This document shows, piece after piece, positions 22,905 to 35,070 of a stretch of 64,000 bases of DNA. Location: NCBI GenBank assembly GCA_033439255.1, contig JAVRDV010000016.1, positions 62,001 through 126,000 of the forward strand, read 5' to 3'. Source of the DNA: Hericium rajendrae (lineage: Eukaryota > Basidiomycota > Agaricomycetes > Russulales > Hericiaceae). The notes below the pieces were generated by a model, which was not told the origin of the DNA, made no database searches, and saw nothing but the letters and a program-made list of their open reading frames with translations. The first letter of the stretch is position 1. Each line of letters starts with the position of its first letter. A program made the translations under genes and the position numbers.

Positions 22905-25900
22905 TAGCTACTAAATTTATAACGATACTACTATTGTAATAGCCCAAACCATGTAACGACAATAACTATTATGCACTAACAGCTCCTATTAGCCTTATGG
23001 CTTTATCTAATAGGAATCATTAATGATATTATATATGCAGTATATAATATATTTCGTGGGATGCTTCTTTGAGCTATTTTTAGCACCTTCGTAATCAGAT
23101 CGTGATCCCGATCGCAGCTCTATGCAATCGGGTGCCTAAATTGCGTACAGTATGCTAATCTAATCTAATCTAATCTAATCCCCTGCCTCACTGCCGCGCG
23201 CCTACTCGATCGGCCTTGCTAGGCGCCGTGCCCGCCCTGCAATGCGCGCCCCGCGCGCCCCGCCGACGTCAGCGCTACCCGCTCGCTCGCTCGTCCCGCC
23301 CTCGGCTATGCACCCGCGCCTGCCGCCGTCACTCCCGCCATAACCCAGTCCTCGCCGCCGCCACCGCCGCTCACTCTCCGGAACCGTTGCCGCGACGTAC
23401 GTCATCAGCGCCGCAGGCGCTGCTGCCGTCGTCGTTGCTACGTAGTCGGCATGGTGCTACCCACCGCGCGCGCCATCGGGACACCTGCGCCGTTGCTGCA
23501 CACCGCACGCCGTCGTTGGGGCATTCCGCGTGCGCGCTGAGCATCGCATGCGGGTGCTGGCATTCGGCGCGGGTGCTAGGCCCCGAGAGCGAGTGGGTTG
23601 GGGGGGAAGGGATAGCGCGCCGTTGAGGGCCGTGGGTGCGCGCGATGCGTATGGGCCCGCGGGCATGCGCGTCAGGTGTGGTCGTGTGCGTGGGTGCTGG
23701 CGCCACGCACACGCAAGCCCTGGTATTGACCGTGCGCCCATGTCGTTGTACGCGCGTGCGTACGCGTCCGGGGGCGTGTTGTGCGCGCGTCTGCATGTGT
23801 CGGACATGTGTGGAAGTGGGCGGACGGCTGGGGTGGGCCGTGGAGGGCGTGGAAGGGCGGCGCAAAGGGCGGGGGACGCGGGGGAGGGCGGGAAAGGGAG
23901 GGCGCAGAGAGAGAAACGTGCGAAGAGCGCGGAAGTGGGCATGTAGGAGGAGGACGGGCAGGAGGAGGGTGAGAGGCTGGAGAGCGAGTCGCGCACGACC
24001 TGTGCCGCGGCTCGGAAACGGCCGAGCGGCGGTGGCTGAAAGCCCGAGAAGCCCGATCGTCGAGGAAGAGGAGTGCTCGCGAACAATTTCTGGACGGTAT
24101 TGGCCCTGAATCTTGGGACAGATGTAAAATTATCATAGTTTTTACTGTATGTACGACATTCAATGCAATATCAAGTATTGTTGGAGCCAGAATAAGCGAT
24201 TTATATTGACCCTACAGTAAGCCTACCTCATATTTCCTGTAGTACAGACTTTCTACAGGAAGTTCTATGTATCTATCTGAGCGAAAAATATTATGTTCCT
24301 GTAAGAAATGTAAATGCGAAGTCTGAAATTTTTTGGACTTGATTCCAGAGCTTGAGATCTGAAATACACACGAAATAACAGTTCATGGAGCCGAAAATGC
24401 ATATATTTGGTTAGATCTCAAAGATCCAGAGCACTAAAAATTACCATAAAGTCATGATACATACCTCACATATGCCCCAACGTATATAAAGAAACCGATA
24501 CATGATATGGACAAAATGTGCTGCACAATTGCAGTTCGAATCTGGTGCCCGGCGTTACCAACAGCTCAATTCGAGCTCGACGCGTTAGGACAAGCGCCGT
24601 ACGTTTGGTACGTGCTTATCTGTATCTCGCCGATTTCTCTCCTGAACGTCATTCTATTCATACAGAACTTGGTATCTAGCTTAATTAATACTATCTACAT
24701 GTCATACAATATTTTTAGACTTTAATCGAATTTACTTGGGCTCGAATATCGACTTTGACGAACTCGGTTCGGCAATTGCCGAACCGTGCCACAAGGCTCG
24801 TGGTTGAGGCTCACCATGTCCTCCCCCTCTCATCAAGCGGGTGGTCTTCGAGGCTCAAAAGCCTCTCATTTGTATGTTATTTTCTTATTCTATTTGTTTT
24901 TCTACTGTTACTAACTATAATCTACCTATTTTAGCCTCAGAACACGATGACGTGGCTCGTTGCGAGCTGCACGGCAACATCACCGCCGTCGATCCCCCTT
25001 TCCCCGCGCTTTCAACTGCGCGCCCGACATCTCCCAGCCCCATGCACGAAGATGGCTAGCTATGCAAGAGCTCGCGCTTGCAAGCCCGCCCGCTTAGGAG
25101 CTCCCGAACGCGCGTGCAACGACTGCCGCGCCGGGCCATTCCCGTTCACTGCCCCACCCCCACCACGCCACGTTCACATGGATGTGTTCTTGTTCGCGTG
25201 CGCGTCGGCCCACCACCATGCCCCATGGCATAGCAACGACATGTGGAGATATACCACGCCCTCAAGGCACCCTCCCCCGCCGGCGCCCGACGCCAGCTCC
25301 GTGCCCGTACATTTCAGCCCCATGGACACACGTCCGAGCCCCGCGTGCACGCGTTTCAGCCTCGTTTGCGCGGATTCCAGCCTCGTCCGCGTAGGTCCCA
25401 GCCCCGTCGCCGCGCGTTCTAGTCCCCGCACCCATGCACTCCAGCGCCCGCGCGCACTCAAGCCCCGTAGCCCGGCGGTCCCGCCATTCTCCGCGCGCCC
25501 CGTGCCGTGCCCTGCGCGGCTCGCACCTCATGCCGTGTCTCACGTGCTTCCGCCGTGCCCCGCGGCCCCCGCACGATGCCCCACGTCTCGCGCCTCATGC
25601 CTCACGCAGTGCCCCGCGCCGTGTCCTACGCGCTCCCGCCGTGTGCCGTGCCCTGCGCGCCTCGGTGCCATGCACCATGCCCCGCATGCTGTCCCGGCGT
25701 CCTGCCCGCGCGTGGGATGCGTGGCCAGTGCAATGGAGGGCGCGGGCGCCAGCAGCAAGCCGGCGCGTAGCACCCCTGCGCCGATCGGACGCAGCGCACG
25801 CGCACTGCAGCGGGTGTGCGGCGAACCCACGCGCAACGAGCATACAGTGCGTGCGTAGTCACGGGGCGGGAGCGGGAACGGCAGGTGGAAGCACTGGCGA

Positions 25901-26325
25901 GCGCTAGAGGAAGCGCCGGCGAGCGCGAGGAAAGCGCCGCATCAGCGACTTGGCCGAGATCCTCACGATCTCGGCCGATATTTTTTAATGAATGTTATAT
26001 GTATGTTTTCCGGCACCTCCCGATGCTGCCTTACAGATTAGATTAGATATAATGCATGGTTCTGCTTAGTAAGGGTCTGACCCCAAGTCCGAGATACCCA
26101 GATGCTCTCCGAAGTGATTAATATATAAGAATAATGGTATTAAATCGTGGGAATAAGTAGCCCTGAGGCCAAAGGCATTGGCCGTGGGAGCCAATACCTT
26201 TATATAGCTAATGAAGCAGCTTTATTAACTTTGGCCTTTTAGTGCTCTTAACAACAATAGTTGTTGTCGTTACATGGCTTTGCTTAATGTAATAGGGTTT
26301 AGTAGTATAAAGTAAGTAGATACAG
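22905..26325. mobile_element. ~3.4-kb element with imperfect terminal inverted repeats, no transposase seen
   Basis: The left arm at 22949-22970 (CCATGTAACGACAA, then TAACTATT) matches the reverse complement of 26257-26278 at 21 of 22 bases. Outside each arm an ATACTACTA-like sequence is also shared. Inside, a TAATC repeat (23154-23180) on the left faces an ATTAG repeat (26037-26049) on the right, again inverted. The interior is GC-rich low-complexity DNA, AT-rich in the middle (24.1-24.9 kb). I found no protein I recognise. Exact ends and target duplication were not resolved. Confidence 0.5.
23170..24110 (+). repeat. GC-rich dispersed repeat, copy B
   Basis: Diverged counterpart of 2640-3830 in the opposite orientation, with landmarks in the same order (GCGCCTACTCG, then GTCATCAGCGCCGC, then GCGGAAGTGGGC). 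It occupies the left part of the 22.9-26.3 kb element. Confidence 0.6.
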
Positions 26326-26329
26326 TTGG

Positions 26330-27350
26330 CAGGATCAGGAAGGAATTGGAGATTGGGTCGGTCAGCGGGAGGTTGTCGTAGGAAGTCGCGCCGGGCCGCC
26401 AGAGGCGGCCTTGCCCATTTGTACCGTAGCTACTGACTTAGAGAATCAGAACGGAATCTGCCTTTTTCCCCTCAGTGGTCAGATCTCACAAAGCCCGCCG
26501 TTTGACGTTCTCACCCCAGTCTCTAAGCACGTCTCAGACGTAGCTCTTCTCACTTTCTCGTGTCGCTCATCATATTCGTCGTACTCGTTGCCGCGCCGTT
26601 ATCTACAAGCTGTATCACCTAAGACCCGTGAGTCTTGTCGTACCGTCATCGTCCCTAGCAGAGCCGTGTCGGAAGTCGCCCGCGCGCAGCAAGCTCGCCC
26701 TCCGCGGCCTTGCTCCCCTACCCGTAGTACGATCACCCGTCAGCTACACGTCTCGGCGCTCCCCTCTTGAGATACTTGGTCCCCTCGCACCCCCCGGTAC
26801 ACTGTTGGTTTTGGTTTTGGCTGCCGCCTCCATTCCCAGGGTACACACATCAGCGCACGAGTCAGCAGGCTCAGGCCGGGAGGTACCCGAGCAGGATAAG
26901 CAAGAGGAGGAAAACGTATATAAGTCGTGCGCTCTCATGTATCTAACTCACTCTTGACTATTACCTTGTTTCTTGCTTTCTCTTTCTTTCTTGCTCTCTC
27001 TCTCGTGTGATGTCGACAGCTCGATCAGTCAAGTGCCCCGCCTTTCTCGCCTTCGGTGACGCAAAGGCGCGATTGACGTTCCGCTTAGGTAAGCTCCAGC
27101 TTTCAGATTTGACGTGACGAGTATCGCTCACCTCCTCTTTCCTCTCACTCTCTCGACGACCGCATACGAGGAATCCTCGTGCGCGGTCCTCTCGAAGGTC
27201 GACCACCCTTGTTTCTGTCGTTGAGGAATCCTCAACGACGCTCTAGCCTGCACCCTAGGAGGTCTTCGACACCTCTGCACTGTACTCACCCGCTGACCCT
27301 CGATAGTGAACCTCCGGTCGTAGCGTGACTCCCATTGTCCATTACAGTAA
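26330..27350. other. Unassigned region with a TATA-like box and pyrimidine tract
   Basis: It has GTATATAAG near 26908 followed by a long CTTT/CTCT tract near 26965-27005. It could be a promoter or part of an LTR. I could not find a second LTR or a coding domain. Confidence 0.3.
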
Positions 27351-27359
27351 GCCATTCAA

Positions 27360-27975
27360 AGGATTGGAGGTCTTACAGACACTATAAAGTGCACTGATCC
27401 TTATAATGCCAGGTAATGGGGCCAATGTGTGGTCCGCTCCTCCAAGAGTGACAAATCTTTTGAATTAGGCAGATGCATTGGCAAATAAAGCAGCCGGCAT
27501 CACCTGCGACTGTGGATCGGCCGTTTGAGAGATCGCAGGCCTTACAGGCCCCATAGAACACACCAACCCTTGTAATGCCAGTTGACAGTGCCAACGTGCG
27601 GTCTGCCCATCGAAGTGTGACAAACCTTGCTGAGCTGGCCAGACATACCGGCAGTTAGAGGAGCCGGCATTGTCTGGGATTGCCGGTCCGACTGTTCAAA
27701 GGATCGCAGGCCTTACGGGCCTCATAAAATGCACTGACCCTTGTAATGCCAGCTGATGGCGCCAATGTGCAGTTTGCCCATCGAAGTGTGATAAACCTTG
27801 CTGAATTGGCCAGATATACCAGCAGTTAGAGCAGCTGGCATTACCTGGGGTTGCAGGCCACCAATTCGAGGGATCGCAGGTCTTGCAAATGTCATAAAGA
27901 GCATCGAGCATTGTACGGGTATTTGACGAAGCTGGCGCCACACTACTCGTTCCAAGGGCGGCGAGCCTTGCTAAG
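27360..27975 (-). repeat. ~170-bp tandem repeat, about 3.5 units
   Basis: Landmarks recur every ~170 bp. CGAAGTGTGANAAACC lies at about 27611 and 27782, with a diverged copy near 27442. TGTAATGCCAG and GGATCGCAGG recur with the same period. On the minus strand units read C-x2-C-D-x-SN, then C-x2-C, then LSHFDGQTAHW-type sequence. Frames are broken between units, so it is either a decayed zinc-ribbon-like repeat gene or a non-coding satellite. Confidence 0.75.
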
Positions 27976-29371
27976 GAGGCCATCACCTGCCAACTTTACA
28001 ATGGATGACCTGTGGACGCACTAAAGGCGGTGATGGCTGCCGTCGCAGACTGCCTTGGTGTTTATCTGGCATTATCTAGTGATATGGAAGAATTGTACGT
28101 CCGACACAAGATACTTATACGGTAATCATATATAAGGTCTTGTATAACCATTCCATTTCGCTCTTAAATCTGCGATGATGAGCGCCTTCGTGAGCCCCGG
28201 GATGAGCTGCGGATCCCAGGCGTATCCGAGGCTGCCTGTACTCAGCATGCGTGCAGCAAGGGAGAAGGGGAGGCATACTTCACCGAGCTCAGGCAGACGC
28301 CGTCTGTGGTGAGGCACCAGCCTCAGCCGCCAAAACGGACGCCGCCTGCGATAGAGGCCTCGAGGAAGTAGAGGTTCGAGATGAACGGGACAGAGAACGT
28401 CGTGAACATTCTGTCATTTCCCCGTTAATGCAGCGATGAAGTAAGTCTATGTCGTGCGGGAGATATGGATGAGACGGAGATGACGCACAACAGAACGAAC
28501 GCGCCAAGTGTCAGAACGAAAACGGATCCGTGTAGAACATATCCGTAGGTCCGTCGACAGAAACTTACAAGGAGATAGCAGAGAAGTTTTGGGCGATTGG
28601 CGTACGATACGTGTGGGGATCGGAATGGTCCTCGAACCCCGCGTTCGTGCCGGCCTTTATGCACTAAGGCATTGGCCTGCGCCGGATGCTTGTCCTTCCT
28701 GTGTCGTCAAATGATCTTATTCCATTTCAGCTAGACATGAAGGGGAGACCGTGGGCCTAAGCTGGGGAGGAATCTGATGGTAGGATCAATGCTCGGAAAT
28801 GCGCTTTCCGTGTGGAGACCTCGAGGATTTCAAGGCACGGCGGATGGAAGCTTGTTGTGCGCTTTGACTAGACACATTTCCGCGATTGCCTTGTTTAAGT
28901 TTAGAGGTCCCCCGTTTCGATGCTAGCGACCATGAGGACGAATGGGAAATCGCGGAGAACGCTCAAGCTGGTCGTGGTGCTAAGCAAAGTACGAAAGCTG
29001 TGACGGAAATGGTTATCGGCGCGATCCATCCTGGTCAGTTTACATACCACGGTCCTCGTGAGAACAACCACGATCAACGCGTTCTCCGCCGTAGAGATTC
29101 AGTCAACGACATGAAGAAGTGCACTGCGTCATATTGCGTGTGTACAGATATGGACGAGCCAATAGGAAACGAGGAAAGGCTCACAAACGCGAGGAAAGGA
29201 ATTGGAGTACACCGCAAGTCATACATGATGAGGACCCTACAAGTACAAATGGGCTCGAAAGATAAATAGCCGCGCATGGATACAGCGTCGTAACGTGCTT
29301 CGTGAAGTAGAATGAAAGTCCAGAGGCATAGAATAATTATTGAGGTAGGATGCGAACCAGATTCTCACCAA
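27976..29371. other. Spacer with no gene that I can support
   Basis: The longest frame (28886-29269, plus, 127 codons) has no recognised domain and no convincing start. It may be a remnant. Confidence 0.35.
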
Positions 29372-31482
29372 TCACGCCCACACCGACTCCTGCCACCACG
29401 TCTTGCACGCCCCCGTCACGCCCCACTCGACGATGCCCACGTCAGATGCAACGTACACGTGCCCGCCGGCTGGGTCGAAGCACGCGCCCGCGAGGTCGAG
29501 ATTGGGCGGCGTCACGAGCCGCGGGGCCTTGCGCGCGGCAGATTGAGACTGAGAGAACCGCCGCGCCGCGAGCATCTGGTCGCCCACGCTGCCCCCACTG
29601 AGCCACGCCGGCTGCGGCGCCGGGGCAGGCGAGCCCGCGCGCGACGTGACACACTCGAACTCAGCCTCCAGCTCCGCGTCGTCGAGGTCGACGTCCATGT
29701 CGCCCGACTCCTCCGTGTCGTACATGGGCTCGTCGGGGTCCGCTGGGCGCGAGACCGTTGCGCGGATGCCGTGCCGCCCGAGCACGCGCCGCACTTCGCG
29801 CTCCTCGGAGCGGTCGCCGAGCGGCGGGATCACGATGTGTGGGTCCTCACGCGTGCGCTCCTCCTCGGCAGCGCGCCGATGGATGCCGTTGCGCCGGTGT
29901 CGATAAGCGGATGCGGCGGCGAGGCTGAGGCGGTTGGACGGCCCGCCGGTCGCGGATTCGGCCGCGGCGGCGCGGCGAGCTTCGCTGCGGAGGACGATGC
30001 GGGGCGGCGGTGGCGGGAGGCGTGGGGTATGAGACGACCAGGGCATTGTTTCTGTGTCGGTGCTTGCAGTGCGTGGTTGCGGAGATGGGCGAGAGGACGA
30101 CGACGAGGAAGAAGGGGAAGGATCGTTTATGAGGGTCGGGACAGATATAATGTCTTCCTGCTCAAATGTCCTTGCATCGATTACATGTAAGAGGGAAGTG
30201 TGCTGTGGATGGCGAATAAGTTACATGGCAGTCTGAGAAGAGGCGTCTGACTGACCTCCGTGAAAATCATTAACTCCTTTCCGCCATTCCTCGCAGGGCT
30301 GAACTTGACATTCCGCACACCCCACCCAGGAGCACTGGACCCTGGTCGTCCCCAATCCCACGCCTCCTCGTACAACCGACCACTAGCGCCCCCATTACCC
30401 CGTCGACCAGAAGGCCGATTCTTGTCCGTCTGATACACCTTTAACGGCTTGTGACTCCGCACGTCCCACACAACGACCATGCCTTCCTGAGAAGCGACTG
30501 CGAATTTGGTCCCGCACGCAGAAAATGCAGTCGAAAAGCATGCCGGGATCGCATTGATGGAGAACGGAGACGGTGGAGGTTGATCGAAAGCAGGGAGAGT
30601 GAGCTTGTACAGTTCCGTGAACGTGATGCGAGAGCCGCCAGACAATGCGTGAAGATAGACGTGAGGAGAGTCGCCCACACTCAGGAGCGTACGGCCGTCG
30701 GGCGATATGGAAGCTGAAAGGAAAGTCACATCGTAAATCTAAATCTTGACGAACGAACGGAAGATGACGACGGACAGTGGTTCACCGGCACGTCAATCCG
30801 CAGCGTACCCGCCTCGCTGATTCGCTTGCAGAGCCCTTCGGGACCTCTCGCCCCACGGACATTCACATCGTAAAACTTGACGGTGCAATCATTGTTGCTT
30901 ACAGCCACACGTGGCTCTGCGCTGCTTTCATGCGATCGCGTGAGGCTGAGCGAAGTCAGCAACACGGAATTGTTGATTGACCCGGACAGCACGTTGTCGA
31001 ACTGCCAGAGCCGCCGTGGACGGCCCGTCCACGCACGGCGGGGCTCCGGCCCAGTGGGGCGACTGGAGTGGATGGAGAGATGGAGCTCGGCTTCCTGGCC
31101 GCCTGCGGCTATGAGTCGCTCTTCCGAACCTGGGATCGGCAGCGACGCAATCGTGTTTGGCACGAAGCCAAGGTTCGCTAGAGGATATGCGACCTATTTC
31201 CGTGAGAGATGAGAGTCAATCAGCATCGGAGTCAGCTGAGAACTCACGGTCGTTGGATCTCGTGTATCTCGCTCGAGGATAGTCTGGTTGCGCACGAAGT
31301 TGACGACTCCCCGCTCTTCGGGACAAAGCAAGACATCTCTCAATTGTCTGTGAATGCATAACGACGTTAGCATGCGACACGTCATCCTATTCAACGGGTG
31401 GGGCTCACACATGGCCGATGGTCACTGGCTGCTGCAGAATGCCAGTAGGCTCGCTCGACAAGAGCGATTGTCCGCGTGCCAT
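29372..31482 (-). CDS. WD40-like protein with DUF2415 domain
   Basis: A conserved fungal beta-propeller protein of unknown role. ATG 31482 starts MARGQSLLSSEPTG, and short exons follow: QLRDVLLCPEERGVVNFVRN; PNTIASLPIPGSEERLIAAGGQEAE; a segment with VSNNDCTVKFYDV; SISPDGRTLLSVGDSPHVYL; FSACGTKFAVASQEGMVVVWD; and WGVRNVKFSPARNGGKELM. The last exon joins in phase 0 through HTSLLHVIDARTFE to a Ser/Pro-rich acidic stretch, and ends with the DUF2415 signature LAGACFDPAGGHVYVASD, GIVEWG. The repeated S.DG..L....D....VWD pattern is the evidence for WD40 blades. The stop is TGA at 29372. No defect was seen. Confidence 0.8.
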
Positions 31483-32928
31483 CGTCAGAAAGGCGTGATG
31501 GTGAACGCGATACGTTCAGTGCGCTCGATGGGGGTTCGATGAGTTCGGAAGGTGTGAGAGCATAGGCAGGTGAAGAGCTGGCGTAATTAGGAGGTATTAG
31601 AGAGCTGCTCTCGGCGTGGGTTCTCCGGAATAGAACCTTCCCCCGGGCAGCGGTGAAAGATCGTCCAGAAAGTTACGCACCTAGAAATAGTGTAATAGCC
31701 CGCGGCTAATTCAGCGACAGATCTGCCTGGCGACGACGCTATAAATGCGACGTGCTGGTGGGCTCGAGGTGAGGTAGGAGTACAAAGACAAGGATAAGCA
31801 GTGGTGTGGAGATGGCCTAACCCTATTTCCGATCCGTAGCCGCGTGACCATGGCGTGACCGACGCGACGCTTCACGCCAATGCGCGCCTGCCCGGAGCTC
31901 ACCCACCTTCACCTCCAGCACGGTATCTGCTGTGATTCACCGAGTTCAATTGCTATCAAGCTTGTTCCTGGCCGAGTCCCTCTCCCCCGCCGATGCCATA
32001 CCTCTGAAGTAATGCTCATGTCCGGGTTGGGCTCACTCTCGACCGCATTGGCTCCTGAAAGCTTAAGTTTGCTTGCACCCACGTCATGTCGACATCTTTG
32101 GTTTGTCGGAAACCTTTATGGATAAGCAGATCCCTAAAGACACATTTCATATCGTGCTATCACACGTACATGCGAGGGCCTGTGTTGGGTGCCGCATCGA
32201 TATTCTACGCACCTTCAGGCTTCGCGTTGGACTGCCCTACACATGTAAGCCCGGGTAGCATTGAGAAGGACGGAGATTGAGCTAAACCCGCAGCTGCAGG
32301 GCCAGGGAACCCATCAATCAAGCTGCTAGAATGCAACAAGACACGGAGAAATCCACATCTGAAACACGACACCGATTCAAAGCACGCACCGGCTGATGTT
32401 ACTTCGTTGCTCAGTCGCGGATGGATTTTGCGGCACGTTGCACAAGGATAGCGAATCATGATACATGCGAAACTTATATTAAACGACAGTAGTGCGGGGG
32501 ATAAATCCAGGGTTCTTCTAGATGTGCTGTGAATGATCTAAGATGGATGATCATGAGTGCGTACCGTGTCGGTGCGTTTGCCTGCATGCTGAACAGGGCA
32601 GGCCATACCGCGCATCTGGGATCGCCATGTTAGAACATGGACATACCAGAACAAAAGAGTACATGAGGTTACTCTTGCAGGTCAGTTGCCGAGCAAGAAG
32701 GCAAGACTCAAGAGGAAAGCGAGACGCGAGATACGATCACGTGTTAGTGGACCGTCACGCGTCAGTCACGCTTGGTGGGAATTCAATTGTTGTCACGCCT
32801 CGTCACGTTGAACAACGACGATCAGGTCGTCCCCTGCACCCTTGCTCCTCCTCCCCCGCCCGACAAGTCTCAACAGCTCGTCTACTCTCGATATCTCATC
32901 GCAGCCGATCTTATTACGAACATATACG
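31483..32928. other. Intergenic region between divergent genes
   Basis: No long frame and no RNA gene recognised. It must contain both promoters; no clear TATA element stands out. Confidence 0.5.
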
Positions 32929-35070
32929 ATGAATCGCCCTCGCGAGAGTGTCCTCAGCCTCTTCGATCCCCTTGCGGGCTCGAGCGCGACATCACCCCGT
33001 CGTGACGTGCACACGCCCGACTCGGGCTCCGACAAGGAGAATGCGATTTCGCCTCCCCCATCCGACAGCCCGATTACGCTGACGAAGTTCTTCAGCCGGA
33101 CGTACACTCGCTACAAGACCTTGCCCGCGAAACTCCCCAAGGGGGGACTGATCGACTTCGGAGACCTCACGATCGACGAGGACACGGATCTGGATCAGCT
33201 TGGCTCGACGGACGATGCGGAGAACGACTCAGAGGCGGATGAGAACGCTGGCACAGAACAGCACATTGCGGATGCCACTCCCCAGCGACGCCCGCTTGCG
33301 GACATCGCGATTGACGAGGACGACGACAACACGCCCATCGCGGTGAAGCGCGGGCCCAACGTCTTCGCGAAGCCCGACGACTCGCTGCAGGCACCGAACT
33401 TTTCTCAGCTAAGGCCAACCGCCGCTCCTTCAACCTCCCCACTCGCTGCAGTGATCAACTCCATCAATGGAATGCCCAGCTCTCCGACTTCCTCCACTTC
33501 CTCCATTGCTCCGGGTTCGCCTTCAGCGACCCCGCGCATCTCCATCATCCCGCCCGAGCCGTCATCACCTTCTCCCAAACCGAAGCCTCGTCCGGTCACC
33601 AACGCTTCGACTTCTTCGCTTGATCCACGCCGCATCTCTGTCGATCTGCAAAGTTCATTCTCCATGCACTTCAATTGCCCAGAGGCATCTTTTGATCTCA
33701 TGCACGACAAAATTTCCTTGGGGAATGAGACGTTCCTAGGCACCATGGATGACTCTTTTGACCTTGCCGCAGAAGAAGCTACTATGAACGCGCTCGCCCA
33801 AAGGCTCGAGAACGTCAACCTGAAGGAGAAAAGCGCCGTGAAGAAGCGGGCCGCTCAGAGGAATGTTCAGATGGACAGCGAGAGCGAGAGCGAAACGGAG
33901 CTTCAGGAGAACTCGCTCGTAGAGCGCATTCGGGATATCAGGCTTACCGTTAGCGAGAGCGAGAGCGAAGACGATACTGCGCCGCGGAAGATTACGCCCA
34001 TGACCAAACGTGGAACCTCAAAGTCAGCAGAAGGCAGTAAGTCTCATTCTGACAGACTAGTGCTACTACATGTGCTAATAATCTCTTCAGCGCCTCAGGC
34101 CCCTCTTACGCAGCAGCTCCTTCTGACAAGCAAGCCGGCGAGCCCATTTCTCCTACCGCCTGGCTCCACTAAGCCTACCGAGCTTGTAGTTCCTGCCAAA
34201 GCAGTTGAGGATACCCCGATCACGCCGAAGAACTTACACCCTCCATCAAAGACGGAACCGCCTCGCCTGCCGCCTCCGCCTGCAGCAATCAGAGCCCTGA
34301 GCATCAAGAAGAAGACGATCAGCAGGCCTTCTATCACCAGCCGGCCCTCCAGTATCAGCAGTAGACCCTCGACCATCACCGCCAGGCCCTCTAGTATCAG
34401 TAGCGCTAGCACGACCTCGGGCTCGGGCTCAGGCAGCTCTTCCACCCGCGCGTCCATCACGACGTCCAGTTCTTCCATCCTGGATGTCGCGCCAAAGCCG
34501 ACACAAGCGGCACCTAGACCCGTGCGTCCGAGGACGGTTGTGACGGGCGTGCAGCGTCCGCCCGCAGGCGCTGCCTTGCCCGCGCGCTCCAAGGACGTCG
34601 GGAGCACCATGGGTCTTCGCGGCCACGCGGCCATGCCATCCGAATCTCGTCGCGATGGCGCGTCCGCGACGGCGTCCAAGTACGTCGGGTCCATGGGACG
34701 CGCGGCCGCAAGCCGCGTCGTCGGATCCAGCGTCCAGCGTCCTGCTGCTGTCCCGTCCAAGGTGGAAGCTCCCAAGGAGCCGAGTGCATCGCGGCTGCAG
34801 CGCGCTGTTTCTGTGTCCGCCGGTTTGTCCAGGAAGACTTCTATCTCTGCTGCGGCTACCGCTGGTCATGCCAAAGCGCCTGCGAAGTCTGCCACATCGG
34901 GATTGCGGCCTCCGTCGCGAATTGGCGGTCCTACCGGAGGCGTTTCCTCGCACTCACGGACTGCGGCCGCAGCGAAGCCACCTGTTCCGACTGTTTCTGG
35001 GACGTCATCTTCTGCAATTGCACGCTCTTTGAGGGGAGAGAGCAGGTTTGGTACGACGAGGAGGGTCTAA
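32929..35070 (+). CDS. Large Ser/Pro-rich disordered protein with KEN motif, 695 residues
   Basis: ATG 32929 gives MNRPRESVLSLFDPLAGSS. The N-terminal part has SDKENAISPPPSDSP (a KEN-box-like degron next to proline-directed sites), then TKFFSRTYTRYKTLPAKLPKGG and a conserved-looking acidic segment (LIDFGDLTIDED). Around residue 240-300 lies an ordered stretch (SFDLMHDKISLGNETFLG). The C-terminal third is Ser/Ala/Arg-rich and basic (ISRPSITSRPSSISSRP), suggestive of microtubule or chromatin binding. One 54-nt GT-AG intron (34037-34090) is a multiple of three without a stop, so retention would only insert 18 residues. Function is unknown; cell-cycle regulation is a guess from the KEN box. Confidence 0.7.
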   Translation: MNRPRESVLSLFDPLAGSSATSPRRDVHTPDSGSDKENAISPPPSDSPITLTKFFSRTYTRYKTLPAKLPKGGLIDFGDLTIDEDTDLDQLGSTDDAENDSEADENAGTEQHIADATPQRRPLADIAIDEDDDNTPIAVKRGPNVFAKPDDSLQAPNFSQLRPTAAPSTSPLAAVINSINGMPSSPTSSTSSIAPGSPSATPRISIIPPEPSSPSPKPKPRPVTNASTSSLDPRRISVDLQSSFSMHFNCPEASFDLMHDKISLGNETFLGTMDDSFDLAAEEATMNALAQRLENVNLKEKSAVKKRAAQRNVQMDSESESETELQENSLVERIRDIRLTVSESESEDDTAPRKITPMTKRGTSKSAEGSKSHSDRLVLLHVLIISSAPQAPLTQQLLLTSKPASPFLLPPGSTKPTELVVPAKAVEDTPITPKNLHPPSKTEPPRLPPPPAAIRALSIKKKTISRPSITSRPSSISSRPSTITARPSSISSASTTSGSGSGSSSTRASITTSSSSILDVAPKPTQAAPRPVRPRTVVTGVQRPPAGAALPARSKDVGSTMGLRGHAAMPSESRRDGASATASKYVGSMGRAAASRVVGSSVQRPAAVPSKVEAPKEPSASRLQRAVSVSAGLSRKTSISAAATAGHAKAPAKSATSGLRPPSRIGGPTGGVSSHSRTAAAAKPPVPTVSGTSSSAIARSLRGESRFGTTRRV

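Noticed and set aside
24526-24550. GTTCGAATC, resembling a tRNA T-arm
   Set aside because: No matching acceptor, D-arm or anticodon stem could be folded around it.
26330-27010. Possible LTR with TATA box and pyrimidine tract
   Set aside because: No second LTR, primer-binding site or retroelement domain found nearby.
27360-27975. CRISPR-like array
   Set aside because: The ~170-bp unit is contiguous tandem duplication without unique spacers, and the organism is a fungus.
29312-30190. 292-codon plus frame opposite the DUF2415 exon
   Set aside because: The minus strand carries the recognisable domain; the plus frame is a shadow.
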